From assembly GCA_903917955.1 (NCBI GenBank), contig CAIXCO010000162.1:1-6144 (forward strand): a DNA stretch of 6,144 bases, read 5' to 3'. How positions within the stretch are numbered: position 1 is the stretch's first letter; the number at the start of each line of letters is the position of its first letter. Positions 5,899 to 6,144 of the stretch are shown in pieces. Origin of the DNA: an uncultured Chlorobiaceae bacterium (GTDB lineage: Bacteria > Bacteroidota > Chlorobiia > Chlorobiales > Chlorobiaceae). The position numbers were made by a program, and so were the translations under genes. The notes beneath the pieces are model-generated. The model had not been told where the DNA came from and ran no database searches. It saw only the letters and a list, made by a program, of their open reading frames with translations.

Positions 5899-5927
5899 GT
5901 TAAACCAAAATACAGGCTTCCAGTCAA
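5899..5927 (-). promoter_or_regulatory. Candidate promoter of the radical SAM gene
   Basis: The minus strand reads TTGACT (5922-5927), a 17-base spacer, then TTTAAC (5899-5904): five of six and four of six matches to the sigma-70 consensus. Transcription would start around 5892, only about 7 bases before the ATG at 5885. This supports that start and suggests a near-leaderless mRNA, consistent with the missing ribosome site. Confidence 0.5.
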
Positions 5928-5953
5928 CAGTGGCTCGCAGCGTAACCTCATTG

Positions 5954-5972
5954 CGATGGGTTGCACCCATCG
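5954..5972. repeat. Perfect 19-base palindrome upstream of the radical SAM promoter
   Basis: CGATGGGT (5954-5961) and ACCCATCG (5965-5972) pair perfectly around the 3-base centre TGC. The centre lies about 38 bases upstream of the predicted -35 element. There is no T-run on either side, so an operator for a dimeric regulator is likelier than a terminator. A hairpin at the end of an upstream minus-strand gene is the alternative. Confidence 0.5.
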
Positions 5973-6041
5973 GTCAATACGTTGGTGAGATGTTTATCAG
6001 CCTCCCGAAATTACAAAATTCTGACTGCTTTAAAAGCGTTT

Positions 6042-6144
6042 TCATCTTTCAACGAGCGTCAGGAAGCTCTCTTTTTTGCTTCCATTATGCAGGTTCAGAA
6101 TGGAATATTGAGGGTCTGGGATGGGAATGGCGCTTTGACGGAGA
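6042..6144 (-). CDS. Possible C-terminal end of an unrecognised protein
   Basis: A minus-strand frame enters from the right edge and ends at TGA (6042-6044), giving 33 residues that contain IPIPDPQYSILNLHNG and end in SFLTLVER. Its codons (CTG, ATC, CGT, GAG) look ordinary for the neighbourhood. The exactly opposed plus-strand frame, which could begin at an ATG at 6087 (MQVQNGILRVWDGN), has more rare-looking codons (ATA, AGG, GGG). I therefore lean to the minus-strand reading, but the stretch is short and I recognise no family. If real, the gene points the same way as the radical SAM gene, 156 bases upstream of it. Confidence 0.35.
   Translation of the reverse strand, partial: LRQSAIPIPDPQYSILNLHNGSKKESFLTLVER

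Noticed and set aside
5886..5966. Longer start for the radical SAM protein at 5966
   Set aside because: It adds 27 residues outside the B12-binding fold and covers the best promoter match; the 5885 ATG fits the family better.
6061..6083. GGAAGC...GCTTCC inverted repeat near the right edge
   Set aside because: The stem is six pairs with a 10-base T-rich loop, no T-run follows, and it lies inside a possible coding end; chance is likely.

Overview
The window reads as chromosome of a green sulfur bacterium (Chlorobiaceae). The strongest marker is a 75-residue chlorosome envelope protein of the CsmB/CsmF type. Supporting markers are a flavodoxin fused to the small C-terminal domain known from the BchB subunit of protochlorophyllide reductase, and a cobalamin-binding-type radical SAM protein resembling the bacteriochlorophyll enzymes BchE/BchQ/BchR. 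All assignments come from reading the sequence; no database search was possible.

Left part, minus strand (about 1-2979): a tight three-gene operon read right to left. A sugar kinase of the AmgK type comes first, then a MurU-type nucleotidyltransferase, then a NamZ-type (DUF1343) exo-N-acetylmuramidase that runs off the left edge. Both junctions are 4-base ATGA overlaps. Together the genes describe a cell-wall recycling route: NamZ releases MurNAc, AmgK makes MurNAc-1-phosphate, and MurU makes UDP-MurNAc, bypassing de novo synthesis.

Middle (about 3011-3671): csmB is on the minus strand with a strong intrinsic terminator squeezed between it and amgK. Upstream of csmB is a 376-base divergent intergenic region with two sets of short direct repeats and a plausible promoter for the rightward gene.

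Right part (about 3672-6144): a plus-strand flavodoxin-PCP_red fusion gene ends at a hairpin terminator. Converging on it from the minus strand are a B12-type radical SAM gene and, 21 bases downstream of that, a possible 41-residue single-span membrane microprotein. The radical SAM gene has a good promoter match that would give an almost leaderless mRNA, and a perfect 19-base palindrome further upstream. The last 100 bases may hold the C-terminal end of another minus-strand gene.

The window thus joins two themes, chlorosome/bacteriochlorophyll biology and peptidoglycan sugar salvage. The most novel-looking items are the flavodoxin-PCP_red fusion and the compact amgK-murU-namZ operon behind csmB.
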